From Phaeobacter sp. QD34_24 (GTDB taxonomy: Bacteria; Pseudomonadota; Alphaproteobacteria; Rhodobacterales; Rhodobacteraceae): a DNA stretch of 64,000 bases. Position 1 is the first letter of the stretch; each line of letters starts with the position of its first letter. The DNA lies in contig NZ_JARCJD010000016.1 of assembly GCF_028890115.1 (NCBI RefSeq), forward strand, positions 46,039-110,038, written 5' to 3'. Positions 10,224-20,310 of this stretch are shown here, piece after piece. Made by a program: the position numbers and the translations under genes. Under the pieces are notes generated by a model. The model was not told the DNA's origin and did no database searches. It was given only the letters and a program-made list of their open reading frames with translations.

Positions 10224-10305
10224 TGCTCTCTCCCTAGGTTGCCCTGCCGCGCCATAACAATCCGAGGACGGCGCGCGGGGCCTGATTGAATTGCGATATA
10301 TATTG

Positions 10306-10319
10306 ACCGTCCGGTCGGT
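10306..10319. promoter_or_regulatory. TetR-type operator candidate in the paaZ-paaG divergent region
   Basis: ACCGTCCGGTCGGT is palindromic at 12 of 14 positions and resembles the ACCGACCGGTCGGT-like operators of TetR repressors of acyl-CoA catabolism. It lies next to a TATATAT run (10297-10303) that could hold the -10 of the paaZ promoter. The TetR gene at the end of the paaGIK operon is the natural binding candidate. Confidence 0.5.
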
Positions 10320-10412
10320 TTATGCAAGAAAATTGTCCAAGAGGTCGCTCACCTGGTGTTTTTGGCAAGAAAGCAGCGGTGTAGCGGAGGGAATGCAATG
10401 GGGGAGCGGGAC

Positions 10413-11198
10413 ATGACCGACTCGATTCTGGTGGCAGATCACGGGACCTGGGTGGAAATCACCCTCAATCGCCCGGACCGCCTGAACAGCTTCAACGATG
10501 AAATGCACTATGCCTTGCGCGCCGCATTGGAGGCTGCCCGCGATGGTGGCGCCCGTGCGGTTCTGCTGACCGGCGCTGGCCGCGGCTTTTGCGCCGGGCA
10601 GGATCTGGGCGACCGCGATCCGCGCAAGATGGATGGCCCGCCGGACCTCGGCAACACCGTGCGCACCTTCTATGCGCCGCTGGTGCGGCTGATCCGCTCG
10701 CTGGAGTTCCCGGTGATCTGCGCCGTCAATGGCGTCGCTGCCGGGGCAGGGGCCAATATCGCGTTGGCCTGTGACGTGGTTCTGGCTGCCGAAAGCGCCA
10801 AGTTCATCCAGTCCTTCTCGAAAGTGGGTCTGATCCCGGATACCGGGGGCAGTTGGCATCTGCCGCGTCTGCTGGGCGAAGCCCGCGCCAAGGGGCTCGC
10901 CTTCACCGCCGAGCCGCTGCCCGCGAAAAAGGCCGAGGATTGGGGGCTGATCTGGAAGGCGCTGCCCGATGAGGAACTGATGACAGAGGCCCGCGCCATG
11001 GCCGAGAAGTTCGGCAATGGTCCGACCTTGGGCATGGGCCTGACCAAGAAATGCATCCAGGCCGCAGCCGTGGACACGCTGACCGACCATCTGGAGATGG
11101 AAGCGGACGCGATGAAAACCTGCGGCGAAAGCGCCGATTATGCCGAGGGCGTTGCCTCTTTCCTGGAAAAACGCCAGCCGGTCTTCAAGGGCAAATGA
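10413..11198 (+). CDS. paaG: Enoyl-CoA hydratase/isomerase of phenylacetate degradation
   Basis: This crotonase-fold protein isomerises the ring epoxide of phenylacetyl-CoA to oxepin-CoA. It has the oxyanion segment GRGFCAGQDLGDRD and the second active-site region VGLIPDTGGSWHLPRLLG with the family aspartate. ATG 10413 (MTDSILVAD) gives 261 residues, the usual length, with GGAG seven bases upstream; ATG 10398 would add five residues and also has a GGAGGG. The next gene, paaI, overlaps its stop codon by four bases. Confidence 0.93.
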   Translation: MTDSILVADHGTWVEITLNRPDRLNSFNDEMHYALRAALEAARDGGARAVLLTGAGRGFCAGQDLGDRDPRKMDGPPDLGNTVRTFYAPLVRLIRSLEFPVICAVNGVAAGAGANIALACDVVLAAESAKFIQSFSKVGLIPDTGGSWHLPRLLGEARAKGLAFTAEPLPAKKAEDWGLIWKALPDEELMTEARAMAEKFGNGPTLGMGLTKKCIQAAAVDTLTDHLEMEADAMKTCGESADYAEGVASFLEKRQPVFKGK

Positions 11199-11626
11199 GC
11201 ATGACACCCAAAGAACGCGCCGAGAAATCCAGCGCTGCCATGTGGGCCAGCGACAACGCGTCGAAATGGGCCGGGATGGAGATTGTCGAGGTCGACGAAG
11301 GCCGCGCCGTGCTGCAATTGACGGTGGAGGCGCATCATTGCAACGGCCATGGCATCTGCCATGGGGGCGTCACCTTCATACTGGCCGACAGCGCCTTTGC
11401 CTTTGCCTGCAACAGCCGCAACCAGTCGACCGTCGCGCAGAGCAACGCCATTACCTATACCGCGCCGGGCCGCCTGGGCGACCGGCTGACCGCCGATGCG
11501 CGCGAGGTCTCCCTGACCGGGCGCAGCGGTATTTATGATGTGACCGTAAGAAATCAGGATGACCTGGTGATCGCAGAGTTTCGGGGCCAGTCCCGCGCGA
11601 TCAAGGGCCATCTGTTCGAAGAGTAG
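11195..11626 (+). CDS. paaI: Hydroxyphenylacetyl-CoA thioesterase
   Basis: PaaI is a hotdog-fold thioesterase that releases dead-end ring-hydroxylated CoA esters during phenylacetate breakdown. The 143-residue protein carries the family motif GHGICHGGVTFILADSAFAF. The start overlaps the paaG stop (ATGA at 11195); an ATG two codons later is equally possible. paaK follows after 14 bases, so paaG-paaI-paaK is one transcription unit. Confidence 0.94.
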   Translation: MSMTPKERAEKSSAAMWASDNASKWAGMEIVEVDEGRAVLQLTVEAHHCNGHGICHGGVTFILADSAFAFACNSRNQSTVAQSNAITYTAPGRLGDRLTADAREVSLTGRSGIYDVTVRNQDDLVIAEFRGQSRAIKGHLFEE

Positions 11627-11640
11627 GTGAGGAATACGCC

Positions 11641-12951
<1,311 letters not shown>

Positions 12952-12958
12952 GATATCC

Positions 12959-13555
12959 GTGGCCCGCACGATTGCAAAAGACCATGACCAGAAACGCACG
13001 CAGATCCTGAAATCTGCAGCGAAGGTGTTTGCCGAAGCCGGGTATGACCGCGCCTCGATGACCCAGCTGGCGCGCGATTGCGGGATCTCAAAGGCCAATA
13101 TCTACCACTATTACGACAGCAAGGATGCCGTGCTTTTCGGCCTCCTTGAAACCTATCTGAGCGATCTGCGGGACAGGGTCTGCGAGTTGGATCTTACGGG
13201 CCTTGAACCAGAGGCGCGCCTGCGCCGCATCGTGGCCGAGGTCCTGCTGGCCTATCAGGGCGCCGATCACGAACACCAGGTGCAGATTAGCGCCATGTCG
13301 GCCCTGCCGGAAGAACAGCAAAAACTGCTGCGGGGCTACCAGCGGGAACTTGTCACCTTCATGAGCGATGCGATCAGCGCCGTCGCGCCGCAGGTGTTTG
13401 AGGGCGACCCGGCAAAATTGCGCGCGGCCACCATGTCCGTCTTTGGCATGCTGAACTGGTACTACATGTGGAATTCCGGTGCCGGATCCGAGGCCCGCGA
13501 AGGCTATGCCGATATGGTCGCAACGCTCACGCTGAATGGCGTGAGGGGCCTGTAG
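12959..13555 (+). CDS. TetR-family regulator of the phenylacetate operon
   Basis: This 198-residue TetR protein has an N-terminal helix-turn-helix (ILKSAAKVFAEAGYDRASM, then GISKANIYHYYDSKD) and a ligand domain of TetR_C_33 or similar type. GTG 12959 was chosen because AGGGG lies upstream and an upstream start would run deep into paaK. Being last in paaG-paaI-paaK, it is probably a PaaR-type repressor that responds to a CoA thioester, binding the palindrome at 10306-10319. It coexists with PaaX, so the cluster may have dual repression. Confidence 0.88.
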   Translation: MARTIAKDHDQKRTQILKSAAKVFAEAGYDRASMTQLARDCGISKANIYHYYDSKDAVLFGLLETYLSDLRDRVCELDLTGLEPEARLRRIVAEVLLAYQGADHEHQVQISAMSALPEEQQKLLRGYQRELVTFMSDAISAVAPQVFEGDPAKLRAATMSVFGMLNWYYMWNSGAGSEAREGYADMVATLTLNGVRGL

Positions 13556-13614
13556 CCAAGGTATCGTCTCTTGATCTGACAGAGGCGCGTTCAGAACCCC
13601 AGCTGAGCCTCAGC

Positions 13615-13648
13615 CAACGAAAAAGGCCGCCCGGAAAAGGGCGGCCTT
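13615..13648 (-). terminator. Rho-independent terminator of the cold-shock gene
   Basis: AAGGCCGCCC and GGGCGGCCTT form a perfect 10-pair stem with a 6-base loop. On the minus strand the stem is followed directly by a T-run (CCTTTTTCG), so it ends the cold-shock transcript, about 80 bases after the stop. It may also block read-through from the convergent TetR gene. Confidence 0.8.
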
Positions 13649-13725
13649 ACGTGATTCGGGAAGCAACAGCGCCGTCATCATTCTTTTATTTCGGTTTGTG
13701 CAAGGCAGGCGCCTGGCGAACAACC

Positions 13726-13932
13726 TCAGAGCAGTTGCAGGGATCCTGCGGACTGCTTGCCGTCGCGGCCGGTTTCCAGCTCATAGGAAACTTTCTGGTT
13801 GTCGTTCAAACCGTTGAGGCCCGAGCGTTCAACCGCAGAGATGTGCACGAACACATCTTTTCCACCGGCTTCGGGCTCGATGAAGCCGTAGCCTTTTGTT
13901 GCGTTGAACCATTTTACGGTGCCGTTGGCCAT
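13726..13932 (-). CDS. Cold-shock protein, CspA family
   Basis: This 68-residue cold-shock domain protein carries both RNA-binding motifs (KGYGFIEP for RNP1 and DVFVHIS for RNP2). It acts as an RNA chaperone or antiterminator at low temperature or on entry to stationary phase. The start MANGTVKWFN is the family start. It lies 55 bases downstream of trpS on the same strand, with a hairpin between them. A close paralogue is at 61158-61364. Confidence 0.96.
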   Translation of the reverse strand: MANGTVKWFNATKGYGFIEPEAGGKDVFVHISAVERSGLNGLNDNQKVSYELETGRDGKQSAGSLQLL

Positions 13933-13951
13933 CCGATATCTCCAAGTAGAC

Positions 13952-13974
13952 AGCCCCCGCAACGTGCGAGGGCT
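13952..13974 (-). terminator. Hairpin between trpS and the cold-shock gene
   Basis: On the minus strand AGCCCTCGCA and TGCGGGGGCT pair over ten positions (one G-T) around a CGT loop. No T-run follows, so it is either a weak trpS terminator or a structured cold-shock leader. Confidence 0.4.
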
Positions 13975-13987
13975 TGGCAGATACCTA

Positions 13988-15016
13988 TCACAGGGAGCTC
14001 GGTCCGACCATGCCAATAATATCATAGGTTTTGCGCAGGATCGGCGCGGTGATCTCGCGGGCACGTTCGGCGCCGCGGGCAAGGATCTTGTCGATCTCGT
14101 CCTGATGCTGCATCAGGCGCGCCATCTCGGTGGTGATCGGGGCCATCTTGGCCACGGCGAGATCCGCCAGCATCGGCTTGAACTCGGAGAATTGCTTGCC
14201 GCCCACATCTGCCAGTACCTGATCCACCGACTGTTCCGCCATGGCGGCGTAGATATTGACCAGATTGCGGGCCTCGGGACGCTCTTCCAGACCCTTCGCC
14301 TCGGAGGGCAGGGCATCCGGGTCGGTCTTGGCCTTGCGGATCTTCTTGGCAATCGCATCGGCGTCATCGGTCAGGTTGATGCGGCTGGCATCCGAAGGAT
14401 CCGATTTCGACATCTTCTTGGTGCCGTCACGCAGCGACATCACGCGGGTTCCGGCGCCTTCGATGACCGGCTCGGTCTCGGGGAAGAAGTTCACGCCATA
14501 GTCGTGGTTGAACTTGATCGCGATATCGCGGGTCAGTTCGAGGTGCTGTTTCTGATCCTCACCCACCGGCACATGGGTGGCGTGATAGACCAGGATGTCC
14601 GCCGCCATCAGCGCCGGATAGGCAAAGAGCCCAAGCGATGCGTTCTGGGCGTTCTTGCCCGCCTTGTCCTTCCACTGGGTCATGCGCTGCATCCAGCCCA
14701 TGCGGGCGACGCAGTTGAACACCCAGGCCAGTTGCGCATGTTCGGGCACCTGGCTCTGGTTGATCAGGATGGATTGTTCGGGATCCAGCCCCGCCGCGAT
14801 AAAGCCCGCGCAGAGTTCGCGGGTGGATTTCTTCAGATCCGCAGGGTCCTGCCAGACGGTGATCGCGTGCAGGTCCACCATGCAGTAGATGGTCTCCACA
14901 TCCTTGGCCTGCCAGTCGACAAAACGCTTGAGCGCGCCCAGATAGTTGCCAAGGTGCAGGTTGCCCGAAGGCTGGATGCCGGAAAAGACACGCGGCGTGA
15001 AGGTGGTCTCGCTCAT
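13988..15016 (-). CDS. trpS: Tryptophanyl-tRNA synthetase
   Basis: This class I synthetase charges tRNA-Trp. The 342-residue protein has the HIGH-equivalent [17 protein letters not shown] near residue 13 and a KMSKS loop ([10 protein letters not shown]). The ATG at 15016 ([10 protein letters not shown]) has GGGAG upstream and matches the family start. It is divergent from the rhomboid-like gene. Confidence 0.97.
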   Translation of the reverse strand: MSETTFTPRVFSGIQPSGNLHLGNYLGALKRFVDWQAKDVETIYCMVDLHAITVWQDPADLKKSTRELCAGFIAAGLDPEQSILINQSQVPEHAQLAWVFNCVARMGWMQRMTQWKDKAGKNAQNASLGLFAYPALMAADILVYHATHVPVGEDQKQHLELTRDIAIKFNHDYGVNFFPETEPVIEGAGTRVMSLRDGTKKMSKSDPSDASRINLTDDADAIAKKIRKAKTDPDALPSEAKGLEERPEARNLVNIYAAMAEQSVDQVLADVGGKQFSEFKPMLADLAVAKMAPITTEMARLMQHQDEIDKILARGAERAREITAPILRKTYDIIGMVGPSSL

Positions 15017-15149
15017 CGAGAAACTCCCGTCTGGAAATAGGGCCTGCGGTGGCTTAACCATGGGCGCAACGGTCGTCAACAGCCCGTCCCCCTGCGCGGG
15101 GCAACACGGGCGCGTGAAACGGCTGGCGCAGGCAAAGAGGCATCAAGAC

Positions 15150-15836
15150 ATGAGCAGCAGCGAAAACCACTCTCCCGTCAATCCGCTTCCCCCCGTGGTG
15201 GTGGCGCTGGTGCTGCTGATCATGGGGATCGAGGCGGCCTTTTCCCTGGGCACACGAGGGATCGTTGGCGGACCCACGGCGGTGGGCTGGCGGCTGGAGG
15301 CGTTTCAGTCCTACGCTTTCTCGGCCGAGATATTCTGGTGGATGTGGGAGACCGGGCAATGGCCGGTGGAGCACCTGATGCGCTTTGTCTCCTTTGCCTT
15401 TGTGCATGGCAGTTTCACCCATGCGCTGTTCGTCTGCGTCTTCGTGCTGGCCATGGGCAGGATGGTCGGAGAGGTCTTTGGCGATCTGGCGATGATCGTG
15501 ATCTTCGTCCTCTCGGCCATTGGCGGCGCCCTTGGCTATGCGGTCTTTGCAGGCGGGCAGGTGCCGCTGATTGGCGGCTTCCCGGCGGTCTACGGGCTGA
15601 TCGGGGCCTTTACCTACATCCTGTGGCGGCAGTTGTCGCTGGTGGGGGCACAGCAAAGCCGGGCCTTTTCGCTGATTGCCTTCCTGATGGGGGTGCAGCT
15701 GTTGTTCGCGCTGCTGTTTGGCGGCCAGCCGGATTGGATCGCGGATCTTGCGGGCTTTGCCACCGGGTTCTTCCTGTCCTTCTTCCTGGCACCGGGCGGC
15801 TGGGCGCGGTTTCGAAACAACATCCGCCACGACTGA
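15150..15836 (+). CDS. Rhomboid-family membrane protein lacking the catalytic residues
   Basis: The 228-residue protein has about six predicted helices and the rhomboid order: FVHGSFTH in the second core helix, GEVFG after the third, GGFPAVYGL in the fourth and ADLAGFATG in the sixth. In active proteases these positions carry an Asn after the His pair, the nucleophile Ser in GxSG, and a His in the sixth helix. Here Val, Phe144 and Asp199 appear instead. It is therefore read as a pseudoprotease, probably binding or escorting membrane proteins. The start has only a weak GAGG-like ribosome site. Confidence 0.8.
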   Translation: MSSSENHSPVNPLPPVVVALVLLIMGIEAAFSLGTRGIVGGPTAVGWRLEAFQSYAFSAEIFWWMWETGQWPVEHLMRFVSFAFVHGSFTHALFVCVFVLAMGRMVGEVFGDLAMIVIFVLSAIGGALGYAVFAGGQVPLIGGFPAVYGLIGAFTYILWRQLSLVGAQQSRAFSLIAFLMGVQLLFALLFGGQPDWIADLAGFATGFFLSFFLAPGGWARFRNNIRHD

Positions 15837-15851
15837 GGCGCAAACGGCGCG

Positions 15852-15921
15852 CTCCCGCCCGGATCGCGGCATGACACATGCCTTATCCCGTTGGGCGGGG
15901 CGCCGTGCTGCCGCACGGCGC
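15852..15921. repeat. Two-hairpin intergenic element, copy 1
   Basis: The element lies between the convergent rhomboid-like gene and murJ. In plus-strand order it has CTCCCGCCC (15852-15860), hairpin A (GGCATG-ACA-CATGCC, 15868-15882), GTTGGGC (15890-15896) and hairpin B (GCGCCGTGC-TGCC-GCACGGCGC, 15900-15921). The same order, with a different hairpin A sequence, recurs at 42332-42409. It may work as a bidirectional terminator or be a dispersed palindromic repeat. Confidence 0.65.
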
Positions 15922-15928
15922 GGGCGCG

Positions 15929-17485
15929 TCACTCAGACCTGCGGTTCCGGCTCAGGGCCTGTTTGAATTCCGACAGGTGGAAGGCGCCCAGAGCCTGACC
16001 GGCGCCGAAGTAGATCACGGCCCCCAGGATGATCAGCCCCAGAAGTGACAGGTAGCGCCAGCTGGGCAGGTAGAACAGCCAGGCGAACTGCTGGCTGCCA
16101 AGGTGCAGGATCGCGCCCATCAGCACCGAGACGGCGAGGATCCGCCAGACCCGCCGGAAGAACCGTGCATCAAACCGCGCGCTATCGCCCATGCGGCGCC
16201 CGGCCCCGAGCCACAGCAGCGCCACCATGGCCCAGCCCGCCACCGAAGCCGCGATGGCGGGCGAGATCCAGCCCGCCAGGGGTTTCAGCCCGACGGCCAG
16301 CGCTGCGTTGATCACCATGGCAGCAAGCGCGAAATGAAACGGGGTGCGGGTGTCCTGGCGGGCAAAGTACAGCGGTTGCAGCACCTTTTGCAGCACGAAG
16401 GCGGGCAGGCCCGCGCCATAGATCGCTACCGCAAGGGCGATGGCGGCGACATCCTCGGGGCCTGTGGCGCCGCGCTCATAAAGCACGGAGACCAGCGGCA
16501 CCGGCACCGCGATAAAGGCGGCGGCAGAGGGCAGGGTCAAGAGCAGAGAGAACTCTCCCGCCCGCGACAGGCCTTCGCGGGCGCCCGTATCATCGCCCGC
16601 GCGCAGGCGCCGGGTCAGATCGGGCAGCAGCACGATGCCGACGGCAATGCCGACCACCCCAAGCGGCAGCTGATAGAGCCGGTCCGCGATAAAGAGCCAG
16701 CTGACGGCGTTTTCGATGTCCGAGGCGACCAGCTGCCCCACCACCAGGTTGACCTGGGTGACGCCCATGGCAAGGGCGGCGGGCAGGGCGACGCGCATCA
16801 GGGTCCTCATGGCGGGGGTGACGCGGGGCAGGCCGGGGCGGATGCGGATGCCCGCGCGCTCGGTCGCGATCCAGACCAGCGCCAGCTGCCCGATCCCGGC
16901 CACGGGGATGGTCCAGACCAGCCAGGTGATCACCGCCTGGCCCAGGACGGCCCCGGCAATCATCGCCGAACAGGCGAAGATATTGAGCAATACGGGGGCA
17001 GCAGCCGCGGCGGCAAAGCGACCGGTGGCATTCAGAACGCCCGAAAACAGCGCCGCCAGCGACATGAACAGGATATAGGGAAAGACGATATGCCCATAGC
17101 CCACGGCCAGATCGAAGCGCGCATCGCCGGTGAACCCTTCCGCCGTCAGCCAGACCAGAGCGGGCATGAAGACCATACCAAGCCCGGTCAGCGCCAGCAC
17201 CGCGGCAGCCAAGAGGTTGAAGGCCTGCTGGGCGAAACCGGCGGCGTCCTCTTCCCCTTCCAGCCGATCTGCAAACTGCGGGACGAAGGCGGCGTTGAAG
17301 GCGCCCTCGGCAAAGAAGCGGCGGAACATATTGGGCAGGCGAAAGGCCGCCACAAAGGCATCCAGCACCGGACCGGGGCCGATATAGGCGGCGATCAGGA
17401 TCTCACGCAGAAAGCCCAAGATCCGGCTGGCCAGCGTCCAGAACCCGACCGTCAGGAAGCCGGACAGAAGCTTGATCGGCTTCAT
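15929..17485 (-). CDS. murJ: Lipid II flippase
   Basis: MurJ moves the peptidoglycan precursor lipid II across the inner membrane. The 518-residue protein has the family N-terminus (SRILGFLREILIAAYIG, then FRLPNMFRRFFAEGAF) and about 14 predicted helices. Its start overlaps the glnD stop by four bases, so it is translated from the lppC-glnD-murJ transcript. Length is normal. Confidence 0.96.
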   Translation of the reverse strand: MKPIKLLSGFLTVGFWTLASRILGFLREILIAAYIGPGPVLDAFVAAFRLPNMFRRFFAEGAFNAAFVPQFADRLEGEEDAAGFAQQAFNLLAAAVLALTGLGMVFMPALVWLTAEGFTGDARFDLAVGYGHIVFPYILFMSLAALFSGVLNATGRFAAAAAAPVLLNIFACSAMIAGAVLGQAVITWLVWTIPVAGIGQLALVWIATERAGIRIRPGLPRVTPAMRTLMRVALPAALAMGVTQVNLVVGQLVASDIENAVSWLFIADRLYQLPLGVVGIAVGIVLLPDLTRRLRAGDDTGAREGLSRAGEFSLLLTLPSAAAFIAVPVPLVSVLYERGATGPEDVAAIALAVAIYGAGLPAFVLQKVLQPLYFARQDTRTPFHFALAAMVINAALAVGLKPLAGWISPAIAASVAGWAMVALLWLGAGRRMGDSARFDARFFRRVWRILAVSVLMGAILHLGSQQFAWLFYLPSWRYLSLLGLIILGAVIYFGAGQALGAFHLSEFKQALSRNRRSE

Positions 17486-20310
17486 GAACCGGCCCGTTCG
17501 GCCCCGGCCGAAATGGCGTCACGCAGCTTGCGCTCCAGCGTCTTCTGCTTTGATTCAGCATGGTATTTCAGGCCGAACATGTCCTTGACGTAGAAGGTAT
17601 CGACCACCTGCTCGCCATAGGTGGCGATCACTGCATTGGCGATATAGACGTTGGCATCCGCCAGGGTGCGGGCCAGATCGTAAAGCAGGCCAGCCCGGTC
17701 GCGGGTGTCCACCTCGATGATGGTGTAGATTTCCGATCCTTCGTTATCAAAGGTAATATGGGTCGGGACGTTGAAGGCCTTTTCGCGCTTCTTGATCTTG
17801 TCGCGCGACACCAGGGCCTCGCGGGCGATCACCTCTCCTTTCAGGGTTTTCAGGATCATCTGGGTGAGGCGCGGCAGGCGCGAGGCCTCATAGGGGTGGC
17901 CCTCGGCATCCTGGATCCAGAAGGCATCGGTCACATAGCCGTCCTTGGTGGTGTAGGAGCGCGCATCGACCACATTGGCGCCGACCAGCGCCAGGGCGCC
18001 GACCATACGCGCAAAGATACCGGGATGATCGGCCATGGCAAAACAGGCGCGGGTGGCATCGCGGTATTCATCCGGGTGTAGTCGGATGACGACCTCGCCA
18101 GGATTGCCCGAGGCCTCCAGTTCCTGCAGCATTTCGGCGAAATCCACATGGGCGGTGACATGCAGCCCCTGCCAGTAAGGCGGGTAGTGCCGTCCGGTTT
18201 CGCGTTTGAGATCGGCCTTGCTCCACTTCGGCAGCGCCTCGCGCAGGGCCTTCTTGGCGGCGGTGCCGCGATGTTCGCGGTTGAGCGCCTCCATGCCATC
18301 CTCAAGCGCGCGGCGGGTCTGGTTGTACAGCGAACGCAGCAGTGCGGCCTTCCAGTTGTTCCAGGTGTCCGGGCCGACGCCGCGAATATCACACACGGTC
18401 AGCAGCAGCAGCAGATCCAGCCGTTTCACCGATTGCACCGCCTTGGCAAAGCCGCGCACGGTGCGCGGATCGGCGATATCGCGTTTCTGCGCCATGTCCG
18501 ACATCAGCAGGTGATAGCGGACTAGCCATTCCACCGTTTCGCTGTCGGATTTGTTCAGCCCCAGGCGCGGTGCCACCTTGCGGGCGATCTGCGCGCCCAG
18601 GATCGAATGGTCCTGCTCCTGCCCCTTGCCGATATCATGCAGCAACATGGCAATTATCAGCACCTTGCGGTTGATGCCTTGGCGCAGCACTTCGGAGGAG
18701 ACCGGCAATTCGTCTTCCAGCTCGCCCCGCTCGATCGAGGCATAGTTGGAGATCACCTGGATGGTGTGTTCGTCCACCGTGTAGGAATGGTACATGTTGA
18801 ACTGCATCATCGCCACGATGGGCTCGAACTCGGGCAGAAATGCCGAGAGCACGCCCAATTCGTTCATCCGGCGCAGGGCGCGTTCGGGATTGCCGTGTTT
18901 CAGCAGCAGATCCAGGAAGATGCGGTTGGCTTCCTTGTCTGCCCGCATCTCATCGTCGATCAGATCGAGATTGGCGGTGACCAGGCGCATGGCGTCGGGG
19001 TGGATCAACATGCCGGTGCGCAGGCCTTCCTCGAAGATCCGAAGCAGGTTCAGCTTGTCCTCGAGGAAGACGTCGGGATCCTCGATGTCCAACCGGTTGT
19101 GCACCATCTTGTAGCCGGGCTTGATCCGCGGGCGGCGGCGAAAGATCCGCTCCAGCAGAGGTTCGCTCTTTTGTTGGCTGGCTTCCAGTTTGGTCAGGAA
19201 GATGCGGGTGATGTCCCCCACATGGGTGGCGGTGCGGAAATAATCCTGCATGAAGATCTCGACCGCGCGGCGTCCGGCCTTGTCCTTGTAACCCATGCGG
19301 TCTGCCACCTCGACCTGCAGATCGAAGGTCAGCTGTTCGGTGGCACGATTTGTCACCAGGTGCAGATGCGAGCGTACCGCCCAGAGGAAATTCTCGGCCT
19401 CGGAAAAGAACTCGAACTCATCCTCGTTGAACAGGCCAAGCGGGACCAGTTCGGCCACGTCCTGCACCTGGTAGAGGTACTTGGAGATCCAGAACAGCGA
19501 TTGCAGATCGCGCAATCCGCCCTTGCCCTCCTTGACGTTGGGTTCGACCATGTAGCGCTCACCCTGTTTCAGGTGGCGCTCGTCCCGTTCCGCCAGTTTC
19601 GCCTCGACGAATTCGCGGGCATCCTTTGAGAACAGATCGCTGCGCAAGCGGCGATCCAATTCATCCGCAAGATCCGCATCCCCCGAGAGGAACCGGTGTT
19701 CCAGCATGGCCGTGCGGATGGTGTAATCTTCGGAGCCCAGGCGGATGCAATCCTTGATGGTACGGCTGGAGTGACCCACCTTCAGGCGCAGGTCCCATAG
19801 CATGTAGAGCATGGATTCGATGACGCTCTCGGCCCAGGCGGTGATCTTGTAGGGCGTCAGAAACAGCAGATCCACATCCGAGAAGGGCGCCATCTCGGCC
19901 CGCCCGTAGCCGCCCACGGCCATCACCGCGATCCGTTCGCCACTGGTCGGGGTGGCAAGCGGATGCAGGTGTTGGGTGGCCACGTGGAATGCGGTTGTGA
20001 CCAACCCATCCGTCAGGTGGCTGTAGGACTGGGTCAGCGCGCGCGCCGAGAAGGGCGCCGCGGCAAAGGCGTCGGCAATGGCGGCGCGCCCGGCCTTGTT
20101 GGCGTCGCGCAACAGGCGCACCACCTCTGCACGCAGGGGGGCGGCCTCCATCGTTTGGGCGGCCTCTGCGATCTGCTGGCGGATCAAGCGCGCGTCGAAA
20201 ATCCGATCCGTTGGGCAGATCAGCGGGGTCTTGACCGGAGGCAGGAGGCTGTCTTGGGGCTGGGCCGGATCAGAATCCTGCGCCGGAGAAGTTGCTGGGA
20301 GCTGGGTCAA
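17482..20310 (-). CDS. glnD: PII uridylyltransferase / uridylyl-removing enzyme
   Basis: GlnD senses glutamine and adds or removes UMP on PII proteins. It has a nucleotidyltransferase core (GGYGRAEMAPFSDVDLLFL, about residue 133), an HD hydrolase domain (LLHDIGKGQEQDHS) and two C-terminal ACT domains. TTG 20310 was chosen: AGAAGGTGG lies just upstream and the product is 942 residues, typical for the family. ATGs at 20361 and 20370 lack a ribosome site and lie further inside lppC. The TTG start still overlaps lppC by about 40 bases. murJ follows with a 4-base overlap. Confidence 0.93.
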   Translation of the reverse strand: MTQLPATSPAQDSDPAQPQDSLLPPVKTPLICPTDRIFDARLIRQQIAEAAQTMEAAPLRAEVVRLLRDANKAGRAAIADAFAAAPFSARALTQSYSHLTDGLVTTAFHVATQHLHPLATPTSGERIAVMAVGGYGRAEMAPFSDVDLLFLTPYKITAWAESVIESMLYMLWDLRLKVGHSSRTIKDCIRLGSEDYTIRTAMLEHRFLSGDADLADELDRRLRSDLFSKDAREFVEAKLAERDERHLKQGERYMVEPNVKEGKGGLRDLQSLFWISKYLYQVQDVAELVPLGLFNEDEFEFFSEAENFLWAVRSHLHLVTNRATEQLTFDLQVEVADRMGYKDKAGRRAVEIFMQDYFRTATHVGDITRIFLTKLEASQQKSEPLLERIFRRRPRIKPGYKMVHNRLDIEDPDVFLEDKLNLLRIFEEGLRTGMLIHPDAMRLVTANLDLIDDEMRADKEANRIFLDLLLKHGNPERALRRMNELGVLSAFLPEFEPIVAMMQFNMYHSYTVDEHTIQVISNYASIERGELEDELPVSSEVLRQGINRKVLIIAMLLHDIGKGQEQDHSILGAQIARKVAPRLGLNKSDSETVEWLVRYHLLMSDMAQKRDIADPRTVRGFAKAVQSVKRLDLLLLLTVCDIRGVGPDTWNNWKAALLRSLYNQTRRALEDGMEALNREHRGTAAKKALREALPKWSKADLKRETGRHYPPYWQGLHVTAHVDFAEMLQELEASGNPGEVVIRLHPDEYRDATRACFAMADHPGIFARMVGALALVGANVVDARSYTTKDGYVTDAFWIQDAEGHPYEASRLPRLTQMILKTLKGEVIAREALVSRDKIKKREKAFNVPTHITFDNEGSEIYTIIEVDTRDRAGLLYDLARTLADANVYIANAVIATYGEQVVDTFYVKDMFGLKYHAESKQKTLERKLRDAISAGAERAGS

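Noticed and set aside
8136..10289. A 717-codon open frame opposite paaZ
   Set aside because: It lies antisense across the whole of paaZ, whose active-site motifs are intact. The translation shows only His/Gly-rich antisense composition.
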